Origin: an uncultured Pseudokineococcus sp.
Lineage (GTDB): Bacteria > Actinomycetota > Actinomycetes > Actinomycetales > Quadrisphaeraceae
Direction: 5' to 3'
DNA: 64,000 bases
Assembly (NCBI RefSeq): GCF_947499845.1
Contig: NZ_CANMPM010000011.1
Span: 42,862 to 106,861, forward strand
The notes beneath the pieces are model-generated. The model was not told where the DNA came from. It saw only the letters and a list, made by a program, of their open reading frames with translations, and searched no databases. Made by a program: the position numbers and the translations under genes. Each line of letters starts with the position of its first letter. Within the stretch, counting starts at the first letter, position 1. Positions 1 to 8,792 of this stretch are shown piece by piece.

Positions 1-307
1 CGCCGTACTCGGCCACGATGGTCACGTCGACGGCGGCCTGGCGCTCGCCGACCTCGACGGACACGCCCTGCGACACGTTGGTCGATGCGCCCGGGATGCG
101 CTCGCGGATCTGGCCGAAGGCGCGCGCCGCCCCGCCGCCGAGGGCGTGGACGCCGGCGACGTCGCGGACGGCGACGCCCGCGATCTTCGACACGACCTGG
201 TCCGCGATGGACGTCCGGCCCTGCGAGGTCGTCAGCTCCGACCCCGACCCGGAGGACGACCCGTGCTGGGCGGCCTGGCTGCTGGTCGTGGACGTCGACT
301 GGCTCAT
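1..307 (-). CDS. Asp23/Gls24 family envelope stress protein (C-terminus outside window)
   Basis: Only the first 102 codons are in the window. After a Ser/Thr/Gln-rich leader, the Asp23 signature is visible (QGRTSIADQVVSKIAGVAV, then GVHALGGGAARAFGQIRERI and an AAVDVTIVAEYG strand). The core is nearly the same as in the Asp23 protein at 19288–19773, so the two are paralogues. The family is cytoplasmic and is held under the membrane by AmaP. Start: ATG at 307 with a GGAAGGGAA ribosome-binding site. It diverges from the ECF sigma gene at 505, which suggests a shared control region. Confidence 0.9.
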   Translation of the reverse strand, partial: MSQSTSTTSSQAAQHGSSSGSGSELTTSQGRTSIADQVVSKIAGVAVRDVAGVHALGGGAARAFGQIRERIPGASTNVSQGVSVEVGERQAAVDVTIVAEYG

Positions 308-504
308 CGTCGTTCCCTTCCGGCCCTTCCGGGCCCGGTGTGGCGGCTCGTCTCTCGAGCCGCTCGTACAGGGTTGGACGACGCCCGCCCGGTGGAGCGC
401 ACGCGGCCGGTCGTGTGATCTGCGTCATATCATAGAGCGGCTGTCGACGAGGTGCGACGGCCCTCGACGGGCGGCCGGTCGCGGTCTCCGCTACGACTCT
501 CCCG
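308..504. promoter_or_regulatory. Divergent control region between Asp23 gene and ECF sigma operon
   Basis: This 197-bp gap separates the divergent starts at 307 (minus) and 505 (plus). The only clearly AT-richer stretch is near 413–440 (GTCATATCATAG), a plausible -10 area for the sigma operon. ECF sigma factors commonly activate their own operon, so the gap is the natural place for such a promoter. No -35/-10 pair can be assigned with confidence. Confidence 0.35.
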
Positions 505-1056
505 GTGGACGCGGACGGCACGGCGCAGGGCGACGCGGCCCTCGTCGCCCTGGCGCGCGAGGGCTGCGGCGGGGGCTTCGAGGAGCTGGTGCGGCGCCAC
601 CAGACCCGGGCGCACACCCTGGCGGTGCGCATGCTGGGGGACCGGCACGAGGCCGCCGACGTCGTCCAGGAGGCCTTCGTCAAGGCGTGGACGGGCCTGC
701 CCCGCTTCGACGACCGCGCGGCGTTCTCCACGTGGCTCTACCGGATCGTCGTGCGCGAGAGCATCGACCAGCAGCGGCGGCGCGCCCGGCGACCGCTGCC
801 GGTCGAGCAGGACGTCGAGCGCCCGGCGACCGACCGGACGGACGCCCTCGTCGAGCAGCGGGTGCGCGAGGATGCGGTGAGGCGCGCGGTGCGGGCCCTG
901 CCCGAGGACCAGCGGGCGGCGCTCGTGCTCACGGCCTTCCTGGACCTCGAGCACGCCGAGGCCGCCGAGGTGCTCGAGACCACGCCCGACGCCGTCCGCG
1001 GGCGCGCCGCCCGGGCGCGCCGGGCGCTGATGCGCGAGATGGGGGAGTGGGCATGA
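505..1056 (+). CDS. ECF-subfamily RNA polymerase sigma factor
   Basis: A 183-residue protein, normal length for an ECF sigma. Region 2 is at about residues 22–95 (FEELVRRHQ, then DVVQEAFVKAWTGLPRFDD and STWLYRIVVRESID), a variable linker follows, and region 4 is at about 120–180 (LPEDQRAALVLTAFLDLEHAEAAEVL with a helix-turn-helix and RARRALMREM). It would direct RNA polymerase to a specific promoter set, probably for envelope or alkaline stress given the divergent Asp23 gene. The GTG start at 505 gives the usual short N-terminus. Its stop overlaps the start of the next gene (ATGA), the standard sigma/anti-sigma arrangement. Confidence 0.93.
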   Translation: MDADGTAQGDAALVALAREGCGGGFEELVRRHQTRAHTLAVRMLGDRHEAADVVQEAFVKAWTGLPRFDDRAAFSTWLYRIVVRESIDQQRRRARRPLPVEQDVERPATDRTDALVEQRVREDAVRRAVRALPEDQRAALVLTAFLDLEHAEAAEVLETTPDAVRGRAARARRALMREMGEWA

Positions 1057-1718
1057 GCGAGCACGACCCCGCGGCGGGCGGCAGCGCCGGCGGCGGCCCG
1101 GGGGCCGACGTCGCACCCGACCTCGACCGCGACACCCAGCCCTGCGGCACGCCCACCGACGCACTGCTCGACGTCGCCTCCGGCGAGCCCGCTCCGCCGG
1201 ACCTCGCGGACCACGCCGGCACGTGCGTGCACTGCCGGGCCGTGCTGTCCCGGGCCGAGGAGCTGTGGGAGCCGGTGCGGCAGATGGCCCGTCAGGAGGA
1301 GCCCCCGCCGCCGGACCTCGTCGCCTCCGTCATGGCCGCGGTGCGCCGGCTCGGCCGGGAGCCGCTGCACCTCGTGCTGCCGGACGAGCGGGGCACCACG
1401 CGCGTGGGCGCCGCGGTCATCGCGCGCATCGCCGAGGAGGCCGCCCGCCGTGCCGTCGGCGTCGCCGCCGTCCTGGCGCGGGACACGCGGGCCGAGCTGG
1501 TGGACGAGCCGGCGGGCGGGGCGCCGGGCGGGGCGGGGGCGGTCGGGGTCGCCGACCGCCTGGTCGTCGTCGCCCTCGCCGTGGTGACCGACCTCAGCCG
1601 CCCGATCCCCGCCGTGGCCGACGACGTCCGCGCCCGGGTCGCCCGCGAGCTCGTCGGCCTCACCGGCCGCGGGGGCGCGCAGGTCGACATCTACGTGCAC
1701 GACGTCGTCGTCGCCTGA
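1053..1718 (+). CDS. Zinc-finger anti-sigma-like protein with C-terminal Asp23-like domain
   Basis: A 221-residue protein overlapping the sigma gene by 4 nt. An acidic/Gly-rich N-terminus leads into a zinc anti-sigma motif near residue 50 (HAGTCVHC, i.e. HxxxCxxC) followed by a helix (RAEELWEPVRQMARQ). There is no membrane segment. The C-terminal half (about residues 110–221) resembles Asp23: VGAAVIARIAEEAARRAVGV matches the Asp23 helix, and the tail QVDIYVHDVVV matches the paralogue's terminal strand (NIDVNDVHL). Inference: a soluble anti-sigma whose hold on sigma is tuned by contact with Asp23/AmaP assemblies. The sigma-binding role follows from position and the HxxxCxxC motif; the fusion reading is by eye. 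Confidence 0.75.
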   Translation: MSEHDPAAGGSAGGGPGADVAPDLDRDTQPCGTPTDALLDVASGEPAPPDLADHAGTCVHCRAVLSRAEELWEPVRQMARQEEPPPPDLVASVMAAVRRLGREPLHLVLPDERGTTRVGAAVIARIAEEAARRAVGVAAVLARDTRAELVDEPAGGAPGGAGAVGVADRLVVVALAVVTDLSRPIPAVADDVRARVARELVGLTGRGGAQVDIYVHDVVVA

Positions 1719-1761
1719 GGCGCCGCCGCCGCCGCCGACCGGACGCGGCGGGCGGCTCGGG

Positions 1762-3567
1762 TCAGAGGTGCCCGGGGCCGGCCTCCGCCGGGCGGGGCCG
1801 GTCCTCGGGGTGGGCGCGCAGCGCGAGGAGGGCGACGTCGTCCTCGCCGTGCCCGCCCACGAGGTCGTCGAGGAGGGCGTCCGCGAGCTGGTCCAGGGGC
1901 AGTCCGCCGTGCCGCTCGAGCGAGCGGCGGAGCGCGTCGACGCCGTCGAGCAGCGACCGGTCGCGCCGCTCGACGAGCCCGTCCGTGGACAGCAGCAGCG
2001 TGGACCCGGGCTCGAGCACCGCCTCGTGGTCGTGCCGCGGGGTGCCCGTGCGCACGCCGAGCAGCAGGTCGCCGCTGCCGGGGAGCTGGTGCGCCGTGCC
2101 GTCCGGCCCGAGGAGGAGCGGGGGCAGGTGACCGGCGCTCGACCAGCGCAGCCGGCGGACCCCCGCGGCGGCGTCGTCCGGATCCTGCTCGACGCGAGCC
2201 AGCACGCAGGTGGCGAGGCACGAGACGTGGAGCCCGCGCATCGCCTCGTCGACCCGGGAGAGCACGTGGCTCGGGCTCTCCTGCTGCGCCCACACCATCG
2301 TCCGCAGGAGCGACCGCAGCTGGCCCATGGCCGCGGCGGCGCGCATGTCGTGGCCCACGACGTCGCCGATGACGACGTGCGTCGCCCCGTCGGGGGTGAC
2401 CAGGGCGTCGTACCAGTCGCCGCCCACCTCGGCGTCCCTGGCGGCGGGCACGTAGCGGGCCACGAGCTGGAGGTGGTCGGGCTGCGGGAGCTCGGTGAGC
2501 ATCGCCTCCTGCAGGAGGGTGGCCGTCGAGCGCTGCTCCGCGAGCAGCTGGGCGCGGGCGACCGCCTGGCCGACGTAGCCGGCCGTGGCCGTGACGACGC
2601 CGAGGGCCGCGGCGTCGGGTCGTCCGCTGCCGGTCCAGGTGAGCGCCAGCGCGCCGAGCACCCTCCCGGCCACCTGCAGCGGGACGACCACCGCCGTCCC
2701 GTCCCCCGCGCCCGCGCCGAGGTCCGTCGCGGGGTGCTCCGCGAGCAGGGCGGTGCGGTCCTCGGCGACGACGGTCGCGCGCCCCCGCACGGCGGCGCCG
2801 ACGGCGTCGCGGGCGTCGACCCGGCGCTCGAGCGGCGGGTCGGAGGGGTCGGCGTCCGGCTCCACCGCCAGGAGGCGCTGGCGGGTGCCGGCGAGGACGT
2901 GCAGGTGGGCGGAGGCGGCGCCGAGCTCCTCGCGCGCCAGCGGGGCGACGGCGCGCACGACGTCGTCGGCGGTGGACGTGCGCGCGAGGCCCTCGGAGAG
3001 GGCGAGCAGGAGGCGCGAGCGCCGCTCGGCGGCGTCGGCGAGGCGCCGGCTGCCCTCGGAGGCGCGCAGGGCCGCGTCCGCGCGCTCGCGCAGCTGGCGC
3101 AGGGCGATCTCGGAGGAGCAGGAGCCGGCCAGGTCGGCCAGCACCTGGAGGTCGTCCTCGCTCCAGCGCCGCGGCACGCCGTCGACGGCGCACAGGGAGC
3201 CCACGACCACCCCGTCGGCGTCCCGCAGCGGGTGGCCGGCGTAGGCGACGACACCCAGGTCGTCCGTGGCGAGGGACCCGGGGAGCTCCGGGAGCTCGCG
3301 GACGTCCTCGCAGGCGAAGGCCGCGCGGGTCCGCACGACGTGCTGGCACACCGAGTGGGTCAGGGGCGTGGAGCGCTCCTCCTGCCACGGGAGCGGCAGG
3401 CCGAGGGCGCCCGGGAAGGCCTGCCCGTCGAGCGTGACGAGGGAGACCAGGGCCGTGGGGACGCCGAGCTGGGTGCGCACGAGGCGGGCGTAGCGGTCGA
3501 ACGACGCGTCGGCGCCCCCGGGGAGGGGGGCGCGCTCGGGGAGGTCCGCGCCGGCGTCGTCCGTCAC
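1762..3567 (-). CDS. GAF–GAF–SpoIIE-type PP2C serine phosphatase
   Basis: A 601-residue soluble protein. GAF 1 spans about residues 20–160 (includes THSVCQHVVRTR and GHPLRDADGVVVGSLCAVD), a coiled linker follows, GAF 2 is at about 190–345, and a SpoIIE/PP2C domain at about 370–585. Metal-binding blocks are present: GGDWYDAL, IGDVVGHDMRAAAAMGQLRS, LSTDGLVERRD and EDDVALLAL. Such proteins dephosphorylate anti-sigma-factor antagonists in partner-switching pathways, or act in general stress signalling, under control of GAF ligands. No RsbW- or RsbV-like gene is seen here, so the target is unknown. GTG start at 3567. A shorter PAS/GAF relative sits at 47236–48882. Confidence 0.88.
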   Translation of the reverse strand: MTDDAGADLPERAPLPGGADASFDRYARLVRTQLGVPTALVSLVTLDGQAFPGALGLPLPWQEERSTPLTHSVCQHVVRTRAAFACEDVRELPELPGSLATDDLGVVAYAGHPLRDADGVVVGSLCAVDGVPRRWSEDDLQVLADLAGSCSSEIALRQLRERADAALRASEGSRRLADAAERRSRLLLALSEGLARTSTADDVVRAVAPLAREELGAASAHLHVLAGTRQRLLAVEPDADPSDPPLERRVDARDAVGAAVRGRATVVAEDRTALLAEHPATDLGAGAGDGTAVVVPLQVAGRVLGALALTWTGSGRPDAAALGVVTATAGYVGQAVARAQLLAEQRSTATLLQEAMLTELPQPDHLQLVARYVPAARDAEVGGDWYDALVTPDGATHVVIGDVVGHDMRAAAAMGQLRSLLRTMVWAQQESPSHVLSRVDEAMRGLHVSCLATCVLARVEQDPDDAAAGVRRLRWSSAGHLPPLLLGPDGTAHQLPGSGDLLLGVRTGTPRHDHEAVLEPGSTLLLSTDGLVERRDRSLLDGVDALRRSLERHGGLPLDQLADALLDDLVGGHGEDDVALLALRAHPEDRPRPAEAGPGHL

Positions 3568-3692
3568 CGGACGATCATGCCGTGCGCCGCGGGCCCCGTG
3601 CGGCCCGCCCCTCCCCCGGACGGGCGCACCCGGGGCGGTGACGCGCCCGTCCTGTGGTGCCGCCGAGGTCGTCAGGTGCCGAGGGGACGGGC

Positions 3693-4628
3693 ATGGACGC
3701 GGGGGCAGCAGCGTCGCCGTCCGGGCACCGCGCTGGACCGCGGCCGGTGACGACGGGGGCGGGCGCGCCCGCGCTCGAGCAGGCGCTCGTGGCCAGCACG
3801 CCCGCGCTCGTCTGCGTCATCGCCGGTGACGGGCGCTTCCTCCTGTTCAACCCCGCGCTCGAGCGCTCGACCGGCTGGCGGGCCGAGGAGGTCCTCGGCC
3901 GCAGCTTCTACGAGGTGCTCGCCGTGCCGCACGAGGCGGCGCTCGCCCGGGAGTTCGTCGAGGACGCCGTCCGCACCGGGGTCGCGGACGCCCAGGAGGG
4001 CGACTGGCTCGACCGGTGGGGCGGTGTCCGGCGCGTGTCCCTGCTCACCAGCGTCGTGCACGACGAGCACGGCCGGCCGACGGGCGTGGCCTGCGTGGGC
4101 GTCGACGTCACCGACCAGCGCCGCGAGGCGCGCCTGCGCGAGGCGGCGGCGAGCGACCCGCTGACGGGCCTGCAGAACCGGACGGCGCTGCTCGCGGCGC
4201 TCTCCGCCGAGCTGCGGTCCGGAGCCGTGGGCACCGACGTCCTCTTCTGCGACCTCGACCGCTTCAAGGCGGCCAACGACACCCACGGCCACGACGTCGG
4301 CGACCAGCTGCTCGTCGCCGTCGCCGAGCGCCTGCGGGCCCTCGTCGACCGCGACGACGTCGTGGCGCGCCTGGGCGGGGACGAGTTCGTCGTCCTCCTG
4401 CGGCGCGGCGGCGCGGGGCGGCTGTCCGCGCTGCGCGAGGCCGTCGACGCCGAGCTGGCCCGTCCCTTCGAGACGGCTCACGGCTGCGTGCTCCTCGGGG
4501 CGAGCGTCGGCGCGGCGCTGGGCGCGGCCGGCGACGACCCCGAGCGGCTCCTCGCCGCGGCGGACCGCCACATGTACGGCATCAAGAGCCGGCGCCGCGA
4601 GCGCCGGCGGGTGCCGGAGCCGCGCTGA
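3693..4628 (+). CDS. PAS–GGDEF diguanylate cyclase
   Basis: A 311-residue protein. A PAS domain is at about residues 35–145 (LVCVIAGDGRFLLFNPALER, then GVDVTDQRRE) and a GGDEF domain at about 150–300 (DPLTGLQNR, CDLDRFKAANDTHGHDVGD, RLGGDEFVVLL, ADRHMYGIK). The GGDEF signature is intact, so c-di-GMP synthesis from two GTP is expected. The inhibitory I-site (RxxD five residues before GGDEF) reads DRDD, so product inhibition at that site may be lost. There are no membrane segments. ATG at 3693, preceded by GAGGGGACGGGC, is preferred over an upstream in-frame GTG at 3654. It diverges from the SpoIIE phosphatase. Confidence 0.88.
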   Translation: MDAGAAASPSGHRAGPRPVTTGAGAPALEQALVASTPALVCVIAGDGRFLLFNPALERSTGWRAEEVLGRSFYEVLAVPHEAALAREFVEDAVRTGVADAQEGDWLDRWGGVRRVSLLTSVVHDEHGRPTGVACVGVDVTDQRREARLREAAASDPLTGLQNRTALLAALSAELRSGAVGTDVLFCDLDRFKAANDTHGHDVGDQLLVAVAERLRALVDRDDVVARLGGDEFVVLLRRGGAGRLSALREAVDAELARPFETAHGCVLLGASVGAALGAAGDDPERLLAAADRHMYGIKSRRRERRRVPEPR

Positions 4629-4709
4629 TGCGTCGTCCGCCGACCACCCGCGCCGTCGCCCCCCGGACGGCCTCGCCGCCGGCCTCGGACGCCGCCCGCG
4701 CCCGTGCCC

Positions 4710-4756
4710 GCGGACCTCGAGGGCCGCCGGACGGTGCGCCGGCCCTCGAGGTCCGC
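4710..4756. terminator. Bidirectional hairpin between convergent GGDEF genes
   Basis: Perfect 17-bp arms at 4710–4726 and 4740–4756 (GCGGACCTCGAGGGCCG and its complement) enclose a 13-nt loop. It lies between the two converging diguanylate cyclase genes and so could end transcription from both sides. There is no U-tract, as is usual in such GC-rich genomes. Confidence 0.6.
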
Positions 4757-4789
4757 GCCCGCACGGCGGGGCCGTGGCCCGAGCCGAGC

Positions 4790-7489
4790 TCAGTGCGGGA
4801 GCAGCGTGTCGGCGCCGACCGCGGTCCGCGGCGTCGGGGGCCGCGCGTCCGTCGCGGCACGGCCGGTGCGGACGCGCGCGCGCCCCTTCCCGGCGCGCTT
4901 GGCGTCGTACATGGCCGCGTCGGCGTCGCGGAGCAGGTCGTCGGCGCTCGCGCCGTCCCCGGCGGGTCGGACGCCGACGCTGGCGCCGACGACGACCTGA
5001 ACGCCCGCGCCCTCGAGGTGCACGGGCCGCGCCAGCTCCTCGACGACGCGCCGGGCGAGCTCCTCGAGGTCGCGCGCCGGCCCCGCGGCGGAGCAGAGGG
5101 CGGCGAACTCGTCACCGCCGAGCCGCGCCACCACGTCGTCCGGGCCCAGGCAGCCGCGCAGCCGGCGGGCCACGTGCTGGAGCAGCTCGTCGCCCGCGGG
5201 GTGGCCGTGGGCGTCGTTGACGGCCTTGAACCCGTCGAGGTCGAGGTAGAGCAGGCCGAGCGCGCGCGCCCCGCCGCCCGCGACGGCCTCGAGCCGCTCG
5301 CGCAGCAGCAGGCGGTTGGCCAGGCCCGTGAGGGCGTCGTGCCGCGCCTGGTGGGAGAGCCTCGCCTCGGCCTCGCGCTGCGCCGTGACGTCCTCGACGA
5401 GGCAGACCAGGTACGGGTCGCCCGCGACGGGGCGGACGACGGCGGCCGACACCGACCCCCAGCGGCTCGTGGAGTCGGCGCGCAGCACCCGCCGCTCGCA
5501 CCGCACGCGCTCCTCGGTGCCGGCGAGGAGGTCCTGCAGCGGGCCGTCCCGGTCGTCGGGGTGCAGGAGCTCGAGGAGGTCACGGCCGAGGAGGTCCTCC
5601 TCGTGGCGGCCGGTGAGCGCGCAGGCCGAGCGGTTGACCCGCAGGAGGCGACCCGGTGCGGCGGGGTCGAGGGACGCGAGGAGCATCGCGGAGGGCGCCA
5701 CCTCGAAGCCGAGGCGGAACAGCTGCTCGGAGTCGGCGAGCCGGCGCTCGGCCTCCAGGCGCCCCGTGACGTCGGTGGCCACGCAGATGAAGCTCGTGGG
5801 CGCGCCGGCGTCGTCGCGCACGGCGGTGGTCGTGAGCTGGACCTGCAGGGTCGAGGCGTCGGCGCGGCGGTAGGTCCAGCGCCGCGTCTCGTGCCGCCGG
5901 CTCCGGGCCACGGACACGAGCGCCTCGAGCGGCGCCGCGTCGTCGGGCAGCGCGAGGGCCCGGGCGCGCCGGGCGAGCTCTGCGGCGTCGTGGAGCTCGA
6001 CGAGGGGCCGCCCGAGCAGCTGCTCGCGCCCGCACCCGAGCATCCGCTCGGCACCCGCGTTGACGACGGTGACGACCCCGGTGGCGTCGGCGCCGATGAT
6101 CGACTGCTCCGTCGCGCCGTCGAGGACGCCGGCGAGGAGGTCACGGGCACGGGCGAGCTCCGCGGCGGCCTCGCGCGCGGCCGACACGTCGACGTACGCC
6201 GCGACCGCGCCCGAGGGCGTGCCGTCCGCGTCCGGCGGCAGGGGGCGGGCGGCCACGGACAGCACCGCCGGCTCCCCGCCGGGGCGCTCCACCCGCACGT
6301 CGACGCCGTCGACGCTCTCCCCGGCGAGCGCCCGCGCGACCGGGAGCTCGGCGGCGTCCAGGGGGCTGCCGTCGAGCCGGGAGAAGCGGTAGTGCTCCGA
6401 CCAGCGGGCCATCGGCACCTCGCCGGACACCGACCCGACGAGGGCCTCGGAGGCCGGGTTGCGGCGGAGCGCCCGGCCCGCGGCGTCGTAGACGTCGAGG
6501 CCCGTTCCGGTGGCGGCGAAGACCGCCTCGAGCAGGGCGTGCTCGCGGCGGTGCGCGGCGAGGGCGTCCTCGCGCTCGTCGCGGTGGAGGGCCAGGACGA
6601 GGCTCAGGAGCGCCACGACGGCGATGAAGCACTGCGCCTGGACGACGGCCTCGGGCGTCGGCAGGTCGGCGAAGGGCCCCGAGCGCACGAGCGTCGCGGC
6701 GATCACCACCGCGGCGGAGACGATGACGTGGCCGGCGACGGCCGTGGTCGAGCGGCGCAGCGCGTGCCACACGCTCACGGGGAGCAGCGCGAAGGGGAGC
6801 AGGTCGCCCGCGGCGAACCAGAAGACGTCGGCGTAGCTGGCCGCGAAGGCCAGAGCCATGAGGGCGCGCTCGCGCCGACCGGCGGCGCCGTGCTCCCGCG
6901 GTCGCGAGCGGGCCAGCAGGCGCAGGGCCAGCGGCACGACGACGACGAGGCTGACCAGGTGGCGCACCCAGTACTGGGCGGCGGTGCTCGCGGCGCCGGC
7001 CACGTCGCCGGAGGCGCCCAGCACCACGGCGGTCAGAGCCAGCAGCGCCCCGGCGGCGCCGGCCGCGAGGGCGGCGGCCGCCGTGAACCACCAGAGGTCC
7101 CGGGTCCTGCGGAGGCCGGTGGCGCCGTCGCCCCCCGGACGCCGCGCGTAGACCTCGACGACGGCGAGCGCCTGGGCGGCGTTGAGGACGCCGAGGACGA
7201 GCGACAGGTCGGTCCGCATGCCGGTGACGGCGATGACGGCGCCGACGACGCCCGCGACGAGGACGGCGCCGGGGAGGTACCAGCGCGTGCCGCGCAGGAC
7301 GGCGAGGGCGACGACGGCCACGCCCGCCGCGGGCCAGACGAGCGAGAGCTCGCTGTCCGCGGGGCGGGTCAGTCGGCCGAGGACGGACGCGGCGACGAGC
7401 GCCGCGAGGAGGAGCAGGAGGGTGGCGGGCCGAGCGACGGCGCGGGTCGGCGCCCCGTCGCTCGCCGCGGTGGTCTCCACGGTGCCCAT
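4790..7489 (-). CDS. MASE1–PAS–PAS–PAS–GGDEF membrane diguanylate cyclase
   Basis: An 899-residue protein. The N-terminal ~300 residues are highly hydrophobic (8–9 probable helices, starting TLLLLLAALVAASVLG) and look like a MASE1 sensor. Three PAS-like segments follow at about 315–440, 450–575 and 580–700 (FICVATDVTGRLEAERRL and CLVEDVTAQREAEARL close two of them). The GGDEF domain is at about 710–870 (HDALTGLANR, LDLDGFKAVNDAHGHPAGD, RLGGDEFAAL). The I-site reads GPDD, again not RxxD. No EAL domain. Start: ATG at 7489 with an ideal GAGGAGC site; in-frame sequence further upstream is low-complexity and unlikely to be coding. Confidence 0.88.
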   Translation of the reverse strand: MGTVETTAASDGAPTRAVARPATLLLLLAALVAASVLGRLTRPADSELSLVWPAAGVAVVALAVLRGTRWYLPGAVLVAGVVGAVIAVTGMRTDLSLVLGVLNAAQALAVVEVYARRPGGDGATGLRRTRDLWWFTAAAALAAGAAGALLALTAVVLGASGDVAGAASTAAQYWVRHLVSLVVVVPLALRLLARSRPREHGAAGRRERALMALAFAASYADVFWFAAGDLLPFALLPVSVWHALRRSTTAVAGHVIVSAAVVIAATLVRSGPFADLPTPEAVVQAQCFIAVVALLSLVLALHRDEREDALAAHRREHALLEAVFAATGTGLDVYDAAGRALRRNPASEALVGSVSGEVPMARWSEHYRFSRLDGSPLDAAELPVARALAGESVDGVDVRVERPGGEPAVLSVAARPLPPDADGTPSGAVAAYVDVSAAREAAAELARARDLLAGVLDGATEQSIIGADATGVVTVVNAGAERMLGCGREQLLGRPLVELHDAAELARRARALALPDDAAPLEALVSVARSRRHETRRWTYRRADASTLQVQLTTTAVRDDAGAPTSFICVATDVTGRLEAERRLADSEQLFRLGFEVAPSAMLLASLDPAAPGRLLRVNRSACALTGRHEEDLLGRDLLELLHPDDRDGPLQDLLAGTEERVRCERRVLRADSTSRWGSVSAAVVRPVAGDPYLVCLVEDVTAQREAEARLSHQARHDALTGLANRLLLRERLEAVAGGGARALGLLYLDLDGFKAVNDAHGHPAGDELLQHVARRLRGCLGPDDVVARLGGDEFAALCSAAGPARDLEELARRVVEELARPVHLEGAGVQVVVGASVGVRPAGDGASADDLLRDADAAMYDAKRAGKGRARVRTGRAATDARPPTPRTAVGADTLLPH

Positions 7490-7631
7490 GGGTGCTCCTC
7501 GGCAGGAGGGCGCGGCGGCTTGAGCCCGGGGTCCTGGCCGGCGTCCTGGCCGGCGACCGGGGTGGTCGACCGGGACCGTCGACCGGGGTGCCGGTGCGGT
7601 CGCCCGCGCGGTGGACCGGGATGCTGGGGCG

Positions 7632-8690
7632 ATGGACCCGCTGGAGCCCGACGCCGCCCGCGCGCAGCGGCGGGTGCTGGGACGGGCCGTGCGGGCGGTG
7701 CGGTCGGCGCTGGTGCGCCTGCCCCTGCCGGACGCCGCCCGCCTGCCCGGCACGGTCGTGCTCCCGGGCGGTCGGGCCGTCCGGCTCCCGCTCACCCGGC
7801 GCGCGCGCCGTCGGGCGCTCGTGCGGAGGGCGGCCGCCGCGGCCCTCCCGCTGGCGTCGCTGGCGGCGTCCTACCTCGTCGTCGTCCGCCGCCCCTCCGG
7901 CGGGGACGTCGTCGCGCGGATGACGCACCGCGAGGTGTCGCCGACGGCGGGCGCTGGGTCCGGCACCGACGTCCCCCGGCTCCCGTCGTCGAGCGGGACG
8001 CCGGCCGGGTCGCTGCCCCCCGTGGTGCTCGTGCACGGCCTCGGCATGTCCTCGCGCTCGATGGAGGGCCTCGTGCGCGGGCTCGGCCGCTCGACGCGCG
8101 CGCTCGCGCCCGACCTCCCCGGCTACGGCCGCAGCCCGCAGCCGCGGTTCGGGATGCTCGACGTCGAGCAGCTCGGCGACGCCGTCGCCAGCTGGATGCG
8201 GGCCCACGACGTCGGCCCCGCGGTGCTCGTGGGCCACTCGCTCGGCGCCCAGGTGGCCGGCGAGGTGGCCCTGCGCGCCCCCGACCTCGTGCTGCGGCTC
8301 GTCGCCGTCGCCCCGACGGGCGACCCGGCGCGCCCCCGCGTGCGCGAGCTCGCCGGCCGGCTGGCGCAGGACGCCCTGCGGGAGAGCCCGGGTCTGTGGG
8401 TGGTCGCGACCGTCGACTACGTGCGGGCCGGCCCGGGCCAGATGGTCGCGCTCATGCGCCGCGCGCTGCAGCGGGTCCGGCAGGAGCTCGACGACCGGCT
8501 CGCGGTGCCGCTCCTCGTCGTCCGCGGCGACCGGGACCCGGTGTGCCGGGCCGGGTGGTGCGAGGACCTGGCCTCCTCGGTGCCGGACGGGCGCTGCGCC
8601 GTCGTCCCCGGGGCGCACGGCGTCACCTACGACGCCCCGCCGGAGCTCGTCGACCTCGTCCTCGCCGAGGTGCGCGCCGCGGCGCGCTGA
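7632..8690 (+). CDS. Alpha/beta-hydrolase fold protein
   Basis: A 352-residue protein. A basic N-terminus with a possible hydrophobic anchor (LPLASLAASYLVVV, about residues 70–85) precedes an alpha/beta hydrolase core: oxyanion stretch VVLVHGLGMSSRSMEGL, nucleophile elbow LVGHSLGAQVAGE, acid VRGDRDPV and base His in GAHGVTYD. This is the full Ser–Asp–His set of an esterase or C–C hydrolase. Substrate unknown. The start could be ATG at 7632 or GTG at 7611; 7632 has a CTGGGG just upstream. Its 3' end abuts the repeat cluster around the DUF559 gene. Confidence 0.82.
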   Translation: MDPLEPDAARAQRRVLGRAVRAVRSALVRLPLPDAARLPGTVVLPGGRAVRLPLTRRARRRALVRRAAAAALPLASLAASYLVVVRRPSGGDVVARMTHREVSPTAGAGSGTDVPRLPSSSGTPAGSLPPVVLVHGLGMSSRSMEGLVRGLGRSTRALAPDLPGYGRSPQPRFGMLDVEQLGDAVASWMRAHDVGPAVLVGHSLGAQVAGEVALRAPDLVLRLVAVAPTGDPARPRVRELAGRLAQDALRESPGLWVVATVDYVRAGPGQMVALMRRALQRVRQELDDRLAVPLLVVRGDRDPVCRAGWCEDLASSVPDGRCAVVPGAHGVTYDAPPELVDLVLAEVRAAAR

Positions 8691-8698
8691 CGCAGCGC

Positions 8699-8790
8699 GA
8701 GACCGACGGACGGCGGCTCGGGGCTCCGAGACCGACGAAGGGCGGGCTCATCGCGCTCGGGACGCCGTGCTTCGTCGGTCTCGTCCGCCG
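8699..8790. repeat. Inverted-repeat cluster, GAGACCGACGA family, 3' side of DUF559 gene 1
   Basis: Three copies of GAGACCGACGRA in about 90 bp: forward at 8699 and 8728, reverse at 8770–8783. The last two form a perfect 14-bp stem (CGAGACCGACGAAG at 8727–8740 with its complement at 8770–8783, 29-nt loop). A matching cluster lies on the other side of the same gene at 9731–9817. Confidence 0.85.
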
Positions 8791-8792
8791 TC

